In this document: piece by piece, positions 1 through 6,676 of the stretch
Layout: every line of letters starts with the position of its first letter
How positions within the stretch are numbered: the first letter of the stretch is position 1
Origin: Acidimicrobiia bacterium
Lineage (GTDB): Bacteria; Actinomycetota; Acidimicrobiia; Acidimicrobiales; Acidimicrobilacustridaceae
Assembly: GCA_018882825.1 (NCBI GenBank)
Contig: VERC01000133.1
Span: 1-6,741 of the forward strand
Direction of reading: 5' to 3'
Length of the DNA stretch: 6,741 bases
Notes under the pieces: model-generated
Database searches by the model: none
What the model was told of the DNA's origin: nothing
The model's input: the letters and a program-made list of their open reading frames with translations, nothing else
Program-made: the position numbers and the translations under genes

Positions 1-58
1 GCGACCGCCCCGGGCCGTCCGTCCCCGATCCCTGCCCCGACGACGAGCCGCCGGACGC

Positions 59-92
59 GAGGAGGGGGAGCGCTCTCGCGCTCCCCCTCCTC
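59..92 (-). terminator. Hairpin terminator after the HU gene
   Basis: A perfect inverted repeat with 15-bp arms (59-73 and 78-92) and a 4-base loop (TCTC on the plus strand, GAGA on the minus strand) begins 18 bases past the HU stop codon. The stem is almost all G and C. No T-rich tract follows on the minus strand, so it is not a textbook intrinsic terminator; GC-rich actinobacteria often use such hairpins without a U-tract. Being symmetric, it could also stop transcription arriving from the left. The remaining bases 1-58 show no recognisable gene in any frame. The structure is seen directly; the terminator role is inferred from position. Confidence 0.75.
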
Positions 93-110
93 CACGACTG
101 CGGTGCGGGG

Positions 111-392
111 TCAGGCGCCCTTGGCCGAGGCCTTCAACTTGGCACCGGCGCTGACCTTGGCCGCCTTGGTGGCCGGCACCTGGATGGTCGCACCCGTCTG
201 GGGGTTGCGGGCCGTGCGGGCCTTGCGGTGCGTCTGCTCGAAACTGATGAACCCGGGGAGGGTCAGCTTCTCGGTGCCCTTGGCCACCACCTCGTGGGCG
301 ATGTCCTCGAACGACTTGAGGCACTTCTCCACGTCGGCCTTGGACTGTCCGGTGCGGTTGGCGATCTCGGCGATCAGCTCGCTCTTGGTCAT
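111..392 (-). CDS. hup: Histone-like DNA-binding protein HU
   Basis: This 93-residue protein belongs to the HU/IHF family of small basic nucleoid proteins, which bind and bend DNA as dimers. The N-terminal helical half (from MTKSELIAEIANRTG) is typical. The family signature runs from Gly47 to Thr66, with the beta-arm tip RNPQTG and the DNA-intercalating proline at Pro64. Length is close to the usual 90 residues: it lacks the long Lys/Ala-rich C-terminal extension of mycobacterial and streptomycete HupB/HupS proteins and ends in a short Ala/Lys tail. The reading frame stays open up to 548, but the ATG at 392 is preferred because a perfect AGGAGG lies 5 bases upstream and family homology begins there. 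It is separated from glbO by 187 bp, so an independent promoter is likely. Confidence 0.95.
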   Translation of the reverse strand: MTKSELIAEIANRTGQSKADVEKCLKSFEDIAHEVVAKGTEKLTLPGFISFEQTHRKARTARNPQTGATIQVPATKAAKVSAGAKLKASAKGA

Positions 393-579
393 GGCTTCCT
401 CCTGTCGGTCCGGCTCACCGGCCCGGGTGCTCCGGCGGCCGGTCTCCCGGTCGCCTTTCGGACTCGGGCAGGACCGCCCGATGCCCCTAGAGCATGACTG
501 CCGGAGGGCCACCGATGGTGGATGGGGCCCGGAGGACCGCATGAACATGCAGAAATCCGAGTAGGCCCAGTCCAGGGGC
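393..579 (-). other. Intergenic region glbO-HU, probable HU 5' region
   Basis: This is the only gap above 50 bp between identified genes and probably holds the HU promoter. I could not identify a convincing -10/-35 pair. It contains two small dyads: a 6-bp stem with a 6-base loop at 464-481 (TCGGGC/GCCCGA), and the near-palindrome GCATGAACATGC at 539-550, about 30 bases past the glbO stop. Neither is strong enough to call a terminator or operator. The HU reading frame is open through most of it, but the coded sequence is low-complexity Arg/Pro/Gly-rich and looks non-coding. Confidence 0.5.
398..403 (-). promoter_or_regulatory. Shine-Dalgarno of HU
   Basis: The minus strand reads AGGAGG followed by five bases and then ATG. 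This is the strongest ribosome binding site in the window. It fixes the HU start at 392 instead of one of the upstream in-frame codons, and fits the high expression expected of a nucleoid protein. Confidence 0.85.
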
Positions 580-1011
580 TCAGTCGGATGGGTCGTCGTT
601 CATCATGAACCCGGCGGCATGGACGAAGTACCCCATCATGCGGGCCTCGTCCTCCTCGTCGAGCTCTCCCGCCGCCGCCGCCTCGACCACCGCCGCCGTC
701 ATGTGCACCAGCCAGGCGTCGCGTTCGGCCTCCCCGATCACGAACGGGGCATGACGCATCCGCAGACGGGGGTGTCCACGACGTTCGCTGTAGGTGGAGG
801 GCCCGCCCCAGAACTGGACGAGGAACATCCGCAGGCGCTCGGCCGCCCCGTCGAGGTCGTCGGGCGGATACAGGGGGGCGAGGACCGGATCCTCGATCAC
901 CCCGGCGTAGAAGCGCGCCACCAACCGGTCGAAGAAGGCCTCGCCGTCGACCCGTTCGAAGAGCGGCTGCTCGAAGGGGATCGGTCGCCGCTCGGGTCGT
1001 TCGTCGGTCAT
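580..1011 (-). CDS. glbO: Group II truncated haemoglobin (trHbO type)
   Basis: This 143-residue haem protein has a 2-over-2 truncated globin fold. Key residues can be read by comparison with mycobacterial GlbO: Tyr35 (B10), Tyr48 (CD1), proximal His87 (F8) in the motif RGHPRLRMRHAPF, and the group II marker Trp100 (G8). The core motif WGGP-x-TYSE (residues 68-76) is also typical. Proteins of this group bind O2 tightly and have been linked to oxygen chemistry, peroxide reactions and NO scavenging; which applies here cannot be told. It is about 15 residues longer than mycobacterial GlbO, mostly a Glu/Arg/Pro-rich N-terminus. The ATG at 1011 overlaps the trpA stop as ATGA, indicating translational coupling to the trp genes. 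This start is strongly preferred over the longer open frame reaching 1386, whose added sequence has no globin character. Confidence 0.96.
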   Translation of the reverse strand: MTDERPERRPIPFEQPLFERVDGEAFFDRLVARFYAGVIEDPVLAPLYPPDDLDGAAERLRMFLVQFWGGPSTYSERRGHPRLRMRHAPFVIGEAERDAWLVHMTAAVVEAAAAGELDEEDEARMMGYFVHAAGFMMNDDPSD

Positions 1012-1841
1012 CGGGCGTCGAGCGCGGCCCGGACCTCGGCCACGAACGCCCCCGCCCCGAGGGGCCCGGCACCAGCGAGGATCCGACGCATGAGCGCGGA
1101 ACCGATGACCACCCCGTCGGCCTCGGTGGACACCTGCACCGCCTGCTCGGGTGTCGACACCCCCACGCCGACCAGCACGGGCTTGTCGGTGACGGCCTTC
1201 AGCCGTCGGGCGATGACCAACGAGGAGGCGGCCAACGAGTCGCGCTCCCCCGTTACCCCGAGCAGGCCGACGGCGTAGACGAACCCCCGGGCCCGCGCCA
1301 CCACCCGGGGCAAGCGTTCGTCGGGCGCCGTGGGGGCCGCCAGCATCACCGTCTCGACCCCGGCGGCATCGGCCGCGGTGGCCCACGGTCCGACCTCCTC
1401 CAGGGGGAGATCGGGGAGGATCGCCGCGCTCACCCCGGCCCCGGCCAGCGACGAGGCGAACCGTTCGAGGCCCATGTGGAAGGCGAGGTTGTAGTAGGTC
1501 ATGACCGCCACGGGCACGCCGGCATCGAGCGTGCGCAGGCGATCGAGGATCGTGAGCGGGGTGGCGCCCTGCCGCAGCGCCGTCTCGCTCGCCTCCTGGA
1601 TCACCGGACCGTCCATCACCGGATCGGAGAACGGGATCCCGATCTCGACGGCATCGGCTCCGGCGTCGGCCACGGCCCGGACGATGTCGACCCAGTCGTC
1701 GCCGAGACCGCCGGTGACGTAGGGGACGAGCAACTTGCGCCCGGCGTTGCGGGCGGCGCGCAGCGACGTCTCGAGGGTGCCAGGTTCGGATGGTGCGACG
1801 GGAACGACGAGACCCTCGTCGGCCAGTGACGCGCCCGTCAC
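1008..1841 (-). CDS. trpA: Tryptophan synthase alpha subunit
   Basis: TrpA is a TIM-barrel lyase that splits indole-3-glycerol phosphate into indole and glyceraldehyde 3-phosphate, passing indole through a tunnel to TrpB. The 277-residue product has the signature [15 protein letters not shown] with both catalytic acids: Glu66 (E. coli Glu49) and Asp77 (E. coli Asp60). The flexible loop 6 motif GVTG is at 195-198 and the phosphate-binding region ([10 protein letters not shown], then GVVIGSA) lies near 224-249. The frame is open far upstream to 2600, inside trpB, but TrpA-like sequence starts only after the GTG at 1841. That GTG overlaps the trpB stop as GTGA, and no other ATG, GTG or TTG occurs before the first conserved strand. 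The C-terminal stop overlaps glbO as ATGA, so trpB-trpA-glbO are probably translated in series. Confidence 0.97.
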   Translation of the reverse strand: MTGASLADEGLVVPVAPSEPGTLETSLRAARNAGRKLLVPYVTGGLGDDWVDIVRAVADAGADAVEIGIPFSDPVMDGPVIQEASETALRQGATPLTILDRLRTLDAGVPVAVMTYYNLAFHMGLERFASSLAGAGVSAAILPDLPLEEVGPWATAADAAGVETVMLAAPTAPDERLPRVVARARGFVYAVGLLGVTGERDSLAASSLVIARRLKAVTDKPVLVGVGVSTPEQAVQVSTEADGVVIGSALMRRILAGAGPLGAGAFVAEVRAALDAR

Positions 1842-2995
1842 CCCAGGACGTCCATCATCTGGGCCACGTCCTTGTCGCCCCGACCCGACAGGTTGAGCAG
1901 GACCGTGCGGCCGGCCAGCGCGGCGCGATCGCGACTGACCCAGGCCAGCGCGTGGGCCGGCTCGAGCGCCGGGATGATGCCCTCGGTCCGACTCAGCAAC
2001 TGGAAGGCGTCGATCACCTCGGCATCGGTGACCTGTTCGTAGCGAGCCCGACCGATGGAGGCGAGGTGGGAGTGCTCCGGTCCGACGCCGGGATAGTCGA
2101 GACCGGCCGAGATGGAGTGCGCCTCCTGCACCTGACCGAACTCGTCCTGCATGAGATAGCTCTTCATGCCGTGCACGACGCCGGGCACGCCCCGGCCGAC
2201 CGCGGCACCGCCGGCCGGTTCGACCCCGACCAGTTCGGCCTCGGTGTCGGCGAACCCGCTGAAGATCCCGATGGCGTTCGAACCCCCACCGACGCAGGCG
2301 GTGACGACGTCGGGCACTCCCCCGTCGAGCAGTTCGGCACACTGCTGGCGCGATTCGGTGCCGATGACGGTGTGGAACTCCCGCACCATCCACGGGTACG
2401 GATGCGGACCCATGACCGAACCGAGGCAGTAGTGGGTCGACTCGACGGTGGCCACCCAGTCGCGCATGGCTTCGTTCACCGCGTCCTTGAGGGTGCGACT
2501 CCCCGACATGGCCGGCACGACCTCGGCACCCAACAGGCGCATGCGGAAGACGTTCAGCGCCTGGCGCTGCATGTCGACCTCGCCCATGTACACCATGCAT
2601 TCCATGCCCAGCAGGGCGGCGGCGGTGGCCGAGGCCACCCCGTGCTGGCCCGCACCCGTCTCGGCCACCAGACGTGTCTTGCCCATGCGACGGGCCAGCA
2701 GGGCCTGACCGAGCACGTTGTTGATCTTGTGGCTACCCGTGTGATTGAGGTCCTCACGCTTGAGCAGCATGCGCACCCCGAGTTCCTCGGACAGTCGATG
2801 GCACTCGGTCAGCGGTGAGGGGCGGCCGGCGTAGTCGGCCAACAGGGCGTCGAGCTCTCCGCGGAACGTCGGATCGGCCCACGCGCTGCGGAACGCCTTC
2901 TCCAGCTCGAGACAGGCGGGCACGAGGGTCTCGGGGACGAAACGTCCGCCGAACTCTCCGAAACGACCGCTGGTTGACGGTTCGGGCAGCGACAT
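1838..2995 (-). CDS. trpB: Tryptophan synthase beta subunit (canonical)
   Basis: This 385-residue PLP enzyme makes L-tryptophan from indole and L-serine in an alpha2-beta2 complex with TrpA. The N-terminus [13 protein letters not shown] is the usual TrpB opening. The PLP-binding Lys90 lies in [10 protein letters not shown], and the catalytic Glu112 in AETGAGQHG. The PLP phosphate loop GGGSN is at 236-240 and the C-terminal SGRGDKD at 370-376. The length fits the family. The ATG at 2995 is the only usable start codon near the conserved N-terminus; the open frame to 3115 runs back into trpF and codes for Arg-rich filler. Only 10 bases separate it from the trpF stop, and they read CCTCCTCCCC, with no Shine-Dalgarno. 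Translation may depend on ribosomes finishing trpF. It couples to trpA through GTGA. Confidence 0.97.
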   Translation of the reverse strand: MSLPEPSTSGRFGEFGGRFVPETLVPACLELEKAFRSAWADPTFRGELDALLADYAGRPSPLTECHRLSEELGVRMLLKREDLNHTGSHKINNVLGQALLARRMGKTRLVAETGAGQHGVASATAAALLGMECMVYMGEVDMQRQALNVFRMRLLGAEVVPAMSGSRTLKDAVNEAMRDWVATVESTHYCLGSVMGPHPYPWMVREFHTVIGTESRQQCAELLDGGVPDVVTACVGGGSNAIGIFSGFADTEAELVGVEPAGGAAVGRGVPGVVHGMKSYLMQDEFGQVQEAHSISAGLDYPGVGPEHSHLASIGRARYEQVTDAEVIDAFQLLSRTEGIIPALEPAHALAWVSRDRAALAGRTVLLNLSGRGDKDVAQMMDVLG

Positions 2996-3005
2996 GGGGA
3001 GGAGG

Positions 3006-3641
3006 CTAGGCCCGGCCCGGGTCGATCGCGTACTCCGACAACGCGGCGCGCGCCGCCTCCACGAAGCGTTCGACGGCGCGCGGGTCCTTGCGACCCCGCG
3101 CCGCCTCCACGCCACTCACCACGTCGACCCCCCATGGACGCACTCGGGCGACGGCGGCTGTGACGTTGTCCGGGTGGAGACCACCGGCGAGCACGAGTCG
3201 GCGCTGTGACGACAGACCGTCGATCACCGACCAGTCGAAGGTCTCGCCGGAGCCGGGGGCCGGGGAATCGACGAGGATCGCGTCGAGGTCGTACTCGTCG
3301 AGTCGGGCCAGACGGTCGTCGTCAGCGGTGAAGCAACCGATGAGGAAGGGGGCGACATCGCGCACGGCGGCGGCGAACTCGGGACTCTCGTCGCCGTGCA
3401 ACTGGACCGCCGCCACCCCGGAGCGTCGGACCGTGGCCCTCACCTCGTCGACGGTGGCGCCCCGGAACACCCCCACGGTGAGCAGGTCGACCGGGAGGTG
3501 TCGCACCATGGCCGACACCTGGTCGACATCCACACGACGGGAGGACTCGGCGAAGATGAAGCCCACGGCGTCGGCACCGGCCCGGTGGGCGGCCAGGGCG
3601 TCGTCGAGCGACGTGGTCCCGCAGATCTTCACGAACGACAT
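3006..3641 (-). CDS. trpF: Phosphoribosylanthranilate isomerase
   Basis: TrpF is a TIM-barrel enzyme that carries out the Amadori rearrangement of N-(5'-phosphoribosyl)anthranilate to CdRP, the TrpC substrate. The 211-residue product has the catalytic pair: Cys7 in VKICG and Asp125 in ILVDS. It also has VQLHGDE (79-85), the phosphate-binding GGLHPDNV (153-160) and GVDVVSGVE (171-179). Presence of a dedicated trpF shows this organism does not rely solely on the dual-function PriA enzyme found in many actinobacteria that lack trpF. ATG at 3641 is the called start; a GTG three codons later (3630-3632) would also give a normal TrpF beginning VKICG. The ATG sits inside a 14-bp inverted repeat, described separately. 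It follows trpB2 after 45 bp and precedes trpB by 10 bp. Confidence 0.96.
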   Translation of the reverse strand: MSFVKICGTTSLDDALAAHRAGADAVGFIFAESSRRVDVDQVSAMVRHLPVDLLTVGVFRGATVDEVRATVRRSGVAAVQLHGDESPEFAAAVRDVAPFLIGCFTADDDRLARLDEYDLDAILVDSPAPGSGETFDWSVIDGLSSQRRLVLAGGLHPDNVTAAVARVRPWGVDVVSGVEAARGRKDPRAVERFVEAARAALSEYAIDPGRA

Positions 3642-3673
3642 CGGGTGCGACGCTACCGCCGCACCCGATGTCG
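3636..3673 (-). promoter_or_regulatory. Perfect 14-bp inverted repeat containing the trpF start codon
   Basis: Arms at 3636-3649 (CGACATCGGGTGCG) and 3660-3673 (CGCACCCGATGTCG) are exact reverse complements around a 10-base loop (3650-3659). In the minus-strand mRNA the 3' arm includes the trpF ATG and the next codon, so the start codon would be base-paired with a CAU in the 5' arm. The only purine-rich stretch nearby (GGCGGUAG) spans the top of the stem and the loop. It could be an RNA element that restrains trpF translation, a processing or attenuation hairpin between trpB2 and trpF, or a dyad for a protein. No T-tract follows, and the arm enters the coding region. The structure is seen directly; the function is inference. 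Confidence 0.7.
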
Positions 3674-3686
3674 GTTCGGAGGTGCC

Positions 3687-4940
3687 TCAGGCGTCGACCA
3701 TCCGGCCGCTGAGGTACTCGTCGTAGGCGGCGAGGTCGAGGTGGCCGTGACCGCAGTAGTTGAACAGGATGACCTTCTCCTGTCCGGACTCGCGGGCCTG
3801 GATGGCCTCGTCGATGGCCACGGCGATGCCGTGGCCGGCTTCGGGCGCAGGCACCTTGCCCTCGGCGTTGGCGAACTTGATCGCCGCGTCGAACACCTTG
3901 CCCTGGGAGATGGCAACGGCCTCCATGCGCTTCTCCTTGACCAGCTTGGAGATGATCGGGGAGTCACCGTGGTAGCGGAGGCCACCGGCATGGATGGACG
4001 GCGGCATGAAGTCGTGACCGAGGGTGTACATGGGCATGAGCGGGGTCATGCCGGCCACGTCGCCGAAGTCGTACTCGAAGCGCCCCTGGGTCAGCGTCGG
4101 GCACGAGGACGGCTCCACCGCCACCAGTCGCACGCTCTCGTCGGGCACGAACGGGAACGAAAGTCCGCCGAGGTTGGAGCCGCCACCACATGGAGCGATG
4201 ACGACATCGGGCAGATCCTCGCCGGCCGCCCGCAACTGCTCCCGGGCCTCCAGACCGATCACCGTCTGGTGGAGCAGCACGTGGTTGAGCACCGAACCGA
4301 GTGCGTAGTGCGAGTCGTCACGACCGACCGCATCGCGCACTGCATCGGAGATGGCGGCGCCCAGTGAACCGGGGCTCGACGGATCGTCGACCGGTGACGG
4401 CACGACCTCTCCGCCCCACACCTGCATCATGATCTTGCGATAGGGCTTCTGCTCGAAGGAGGCACGGACCATGTACACCATGCACTCCATGTCGAACTGG
4501 GCCGTGGCGAACGACAGTGCCGTGCCCCACTGGCCGGCGCCCGTCTCGGTGGTGAGACGGTTGATGCCCTCCTGCTTGTTGTAGAAGGCCTGCGGCACCG
4601 CGGTGTTCGGCTTGTGTGATCCGGCGGGCGACACCGACTCGTCCTTGAAGTAGATGCGGGCCGGCGTGTCGAGCATCTTCTCGAGCCGCTCGGCGCGCAC
4701 CAGCGGGGTGGGTCGCCACAGACGGAGGATGTCGAGCACCTCACCCGGGATGTCGATCCACGGATCGGGCGACATCTCCTGCATGATCAGTGCCATGGGG
4801 AACAACGGGGCGAGATCGTCCGGTGTCACCGGCTCGCGCGTGCCCGGGTGCAACGGCGGGTCCATGGGTGAGTCCAGCCGGGGCAGGATGTTGAACCACG
4901 CGGTGGGCAGCGCGGCTTCGGGCATGTGGTAACGGGTCAT
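3687..4940 (-). CDS. trpB2: TrpB2-type tryptophan synthase beta homologue
   Basis: This 417-residue PLP enzyme belongs to the divergent TrpB2 branch of tryptophan synthase beta proteins, common in archaea and scattered in bacteria. PLP Lys110 lies in [11 protein letters not shown], where canonical TrpB has SHKINN. Glu132 lies in TETGAGQWG, the phosphate loop CGGGSN is at 251-256, and the C-terminal motif NYCGHGHLD is at 394-402. The longer N-terminus (about residues 1-75, [11 protein letters not shown] and PLHPGT) is characteristic of this group. Members catalyse indole plus serine (some are reported to prefer O-phosphoserine) and often interact with TrpA poorly or differently. Its role beside a canonical TrpB is unclear: indole salvage, an alternative donor, or conditional backup. 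ATG at 4940 has GGAG six bases upstream, so it can initiate independently of trpC, 45 bp away. Confidence 0.94.
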   Translation of the reverse strand: MTRYHMPEAALPTAWFNILPRLDSPMDPPLHPGTREPVTPDDLAPLFPMALIMQEMSPDPWIDIPGEVLDILRLWRPTPLVRAERLEKMLDTPARIYFKDESVSPAGSHKPNTAVPQAFYNKQEGINRLTTETGAGQWGTALSFATAQFDMECMVYMVRASFEQKPYRKIMMQVWGGEVVPSPVDDPSSPGSLGAAISDAVRDAVGRDDSHYALGSVLNHVLLHQTVIGLEAREQLRAAGEDLPDVVIAPCGGGSNLGGLSFPFVPDESVRLVAVEPSSCPTLTQGRFEYDFGDVAGMTPLMPMYTLGHDFMPPSIHAGGLRYHGDSPIISKLVKEKRMEAVAISQGKVFDAAIKFANAEGKVPAPEAGHGIAVAIDEAIQARESGQEKVILFNYCGHGHLDLAAYDEYLSGRMVDA

Positions 4941-4946
4941 CGGACG

Positions 4947-4950
4947 CTCC
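4947..4950 (-). promoter_or_regulatory. Shine-Dalgarno of trpB2
   Basis: The minus strand reads GGAG, six bases, ATG. It supports the start at 4940 and indicates that trpB2, unlike trpB, trpA and glbO, has its own initiation signal. The 45-bp gap upstream also contains TAGGAT (4972-4977), which resembles a -10 box, but no matching -35 was found, so no promoter is called. Confidence 0.6.
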
Positions 4951-4985
4951 AGATGTCGACGGGCGCCCGAGATCCTAGGGTGCGC

Positions 4986-5801
4986 TCAGCCCTCGGGTGA
5001 GGGGTCGACGGTCGCAGGAGCGGCCCACAGCGCCGCCACCGCCGCCCGCGGATCACCGCTGGTGACGAGGTGCTCGCCCACCAGCACCGCGTGGTACCCG
5101 GCGTCGGCCAACACGACCGCATCGTCGGGGCCGGTGATCCCCGACTCGGCCACCCGGACCACCCCGGCGGGAATGAGCGGCGCCATGCGCACGGCCCGGT
5201 CCGTGTCCACCTCGAACGTCACGAGGTCCCGTTGGTTCACCCCCACCAGATCGGCCCCGGCGCGCAGGGCCCGATCGAGTTCGGGCTCGTCGTGGACCTC
5301 CACGAGGGCATCGATGCCCAACTCGCGGGCCAGTCCCACGAAGGCCTGCAACTCGGCATCGTCGAGGGCGGCGGCGATGAGCAGCACGCAGTCGGCGCCC
5401 ATGATGCGGGCGTCGCACACGTCCCGGGCGCTGACCGTGAAGTCCTTGCGCAGGACCGGCAACGCACAGGCCCGACGGGCTGCCACCAGATCGTCGACGG
5501 AGCCGCCGAAGAAGTCGACGTCGGTCAGCACCGACAGGCACGCCGCACCACCGGCGGCGTACTCGGTGGCCAACACCGTCGGGTCGAGGCCGACGGCCAG
5601 GTCCCCCTTCGAGGGCGAGCGACGTTTGATCTCGGAGATGACGGCCATCGAGCCGGTCGCCGCCACCGCAGCCAAGGCCTCGCGGAATGGACGGGTCGGC
5701 TCCGTCGCCAGTGCCCGGCGGAGGAGTTCGTCGAACGGTCGGTCGTCGGACTCCGCGGCGCGACGGTGCGCGGCGAGGATGCGGTCGAGGTACGTCGTCA
5801 G
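4986..5801 (-). CDS. trpC: Indole-3-glycerol phosphate synthase, probable CTG start
   Basis: This TIM-barrel enzyme decarboxylates and cyclises CdRP to indole-3-glycerol phosphate. With the start at 5801 the product has 271 residues, the normal length. The active-site set is complete: Glu57 and Lys59 in ISEIKRRSPSKG, the catalytic Lys119 in VLRKDF, Glu168 in ALVEVH, Asn189 in GVNQRD, and Glu219-Ser220 in VAESG. The first usual start codon in frame is a TTG at 5675, but it would remove 42 residues, including TTYLDRILAAHRRAAE, which matches the family's N-terminal helix. In the frame upstream of that TTG there is no ATG, GTG or TTG back to a stop at 5868-5870. CTG at 5799-5801 overlaps the upstream stop as CTGA and has AAGGGA eight bases before it, so it is the best start. 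Confidence 0.9.
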   Translation of the reverse strand: MTTYLDRILAAHRRAAESDDRPFDELLRRALATEPTRPFREALAAVAATGSMAVISEIKRRSPSKGDLAVGLDPTVLATEYAAGGAACLSVLTDVDFFGGSVDDLVAARRACALPVLRKDFTVSARDVCDARIMGADCVLLIAAALDDAELQAFVGLARELGIDALVEVHDEPELDRALRAGADLVGVNQRDLVTFEVDTDRAVRMAPLIPAGVVRVAESGITGPDDAVVLADAGYHAVLVGEHLVTSGDPRAAVAALWAAPATVDPSPEG

Positions 5802-6112
5802 GACGGGAGTCCCTTGCCGGCCGCGGTCGGCGTCGCCATGATCATCTCGGCCGGAGCGGCGAGCAGGTCACCGAACGACCCGACCAACTCCGCCATCGCC
5901 GGCGAACCGGCGTGCACGCCCAGAGCGTCACCATCGGTGTAGAGCTCGAACACCCAGATCACGTCGGCGTCGGCGGCATCGAGGTGGAACGAATAGACGA
6001 GCGTCCCCTCCTCCTCGTGGACGGTGGGCAGCATGCGTTCGAGTGCCGCGACTGCCTCGTCGCGCTTGCCGGGTTGCGTGGTCAGTTTCACGAACAGCGA
6101 GGTCTGGGCCAT
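5798..6112 (-). CDS. Small ABM-fold (antibiotic biosynthesis monooxygenase-like) protein
   Basis: This 104-residue protein resembles the ABM superfamily of dimeric ferredoxin-like alpha/beta barrels (YgiN/LsrG-like quinol or aldehyde-type oxygenases and many of unknown function). Recognisable are the first strand SLFVKLTTQPGKRDEA (5-20), the EEEGTLVYSFHLD segment (33-45), and VFELYTDGDALGVHAGSPAM (54-73) with Glu56 and His67, where the family often keeps such residues. The real substrate cannot be told. ATG at 6112 is preferred; a GTG at 6124, four codons earlier, is an alternative, and neither has a good Shine-Dalgarno. It lies 24 bases after the J-domain gene, and its stop overlaps the proposed trpC start as CTGA. 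That makes it part of the same transcription unit, but no link to tryptophan synthesis is known to me. Confidence 0.82.
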   Translation of the reverse strand: MAQTSLFVKLTTQPGKRDEAVAALERMLPTVHEEEGTLVYSFHLDAADADVIWVFELYTDGDALGVHAGSPAMAELVGSFGDLLAAPAEMIMATPTAAGKGLPS

Positions 6113-6136
6113 GGCCGCAGACACTACCGGTCGTTC

Positions 6137-6676
6137 TCAGCGTCGTCGCTCGGCCGAGATGCTGCGGGAGATGGCCTGCAGCGGGGCGACGACGAACGAC
6201 AGTCCGGCCAGCGCCAGCCCGACGACGCCGACGGCGATGAGGAACGGGAGCGCGATCAGGAACCCGAGCGCCACGCCGGCGATTCCACCGAGCAACAGGA
6301 GCACGGGGAGCATCTGGATGGACCGGTCCACCTCCGTGCCCGCCACGCCCTCGTCGTCGAGCAGGCGCGGATCGACGTCGTCGTCGGCATCGTCGATGGG
6401 GACGAAGACGAACGAGTCGTCCCGACGTCGCACGGCCGAGGGGCGAGAGGGCTCGCCCTGACGACGGGCGTCGTGAGCGGCACGACGGACCGGGTCACCC
6501 AGCACGGCCCAGGCCTCGTTGATCGACCGCATCTCCACCTCGGCCGCCGCACGCGCCGCCGGGTCGGAATGGGCATCGGGATGGTGGGTCCGGGCCAATC
6601 GCAACCACGCCTGGCGCACCTCGGCGTCGGTGGCCTCGGGGCTCACCCCCAACCGGTCGTAGAGGCGATCACCCAT
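6137..6676 (-). CDS. J-domain protein with C-terminal membrane anchor
   Basis: The 179-residue protein starts with a J domain (about 4-71) carrying the essential HPD tripeptide at 32-34 (THHPDAH) and the usual helix III/IV pattern INEAWAVLGDPVRRAAHD. J domains stimulate DnaK-type Hsp70 ATPases. After a basic stretch (RRRD) comes an acidic linker (about 93-117, many Asp). Two hydrophobic segments (about 123-143 and 146-165) follow, then a basic end SISAERRR, so the protein is probably membrane-tethered with both termini on the same side. It lacks the Gly/Phe, zinc-finger and substrate domains of DnaJ, so it is a specialised co-chaperone. The ATG at 6676 overlaps the upstream stop as TGATG; a GTG immediately before it (6679) is an alternative. 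Its relation to the trp genes is unknown. Confidence 0.9.
   Translation of the reverse strand: MGDRLYDRLGVSPEATDAEVRQAWLRLARTHHPDAHSDPAARAAAEVEMRSINEAWAVLGDPVRRAAHDARRQGEPSRPSAVRRRDDSFVFVPIDDADDDVDPRLLDDEGVAGTEVDRSIQMLPVLLLLGGIAGVALGFLIALPFLIAVGVVGLALAGLSFVVAPLQAISRSISAERRR

Noticed and set aside
464..481. Six-bp hairpin as a terminator for glbO
   Set aside because: The stem is short, there is no T-tract, and it lies about 100 bases past the glbO stop. Such dyads are expected by chance at this base composition.
539..550. GCATGAACATGC dyad as a LexA-type or other operator
   Set aside because: The arms are only 5 bp with a 2-base spacer, it does not match the actinobacterial SOS box, and there is no second copy in the window.
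1008..2600. A 530-residue protein with TrpA at its C-terminus
   Set aside because: The first 253 residues are the out-of-frame reading of trpB (Arg/Gly/His-rich). The GTG at 1841 in the GTGA overlap gives a normal 277-residue TrpA.
1790..2818. Plus-strand open frame of 342 codons opposite trpB and trpA
   Set aside because: It is a mirror of the GC-biased codon pattern of trpB. The translation is His/Gly/Arg/Asp-rich with no recognisable domain, and the minus-strand gene is certain.
3396..4367. Plus-strand open frame of 323 codons opposite trpF and trpB2
   Set aside because: It crosses the trpF-trpB2 boundary and has low-complexity composition and no motif. It is a shadow of genes on the other strand.
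4960..4977. Promoter or operator in the trpC-trpB2 gap: palindrome CGGGCGCCCG and -10-like TAGGAT
   Set aside because: No -35 element lies at suitable spacing, and short GC palindromes are frequent in such GC-rich DNA. The evidence is too weak for a call.
4986..5675. trpC beginning at TTG 5675 (229 residues)
   Set aside because: This removes the N-terminal helix of the family, and the upstream sequence in the same frame clearly codes for it. It would also leave a 122-bp gap in an otherwise tightly packed operon.
4941..5801. trp attenuator or leader peptide near trpC
   Set aside because: No small frame with clustered Trp codons precedes trpC, which appears to lie inside the operon. Any attenuator would be upstream of this window.
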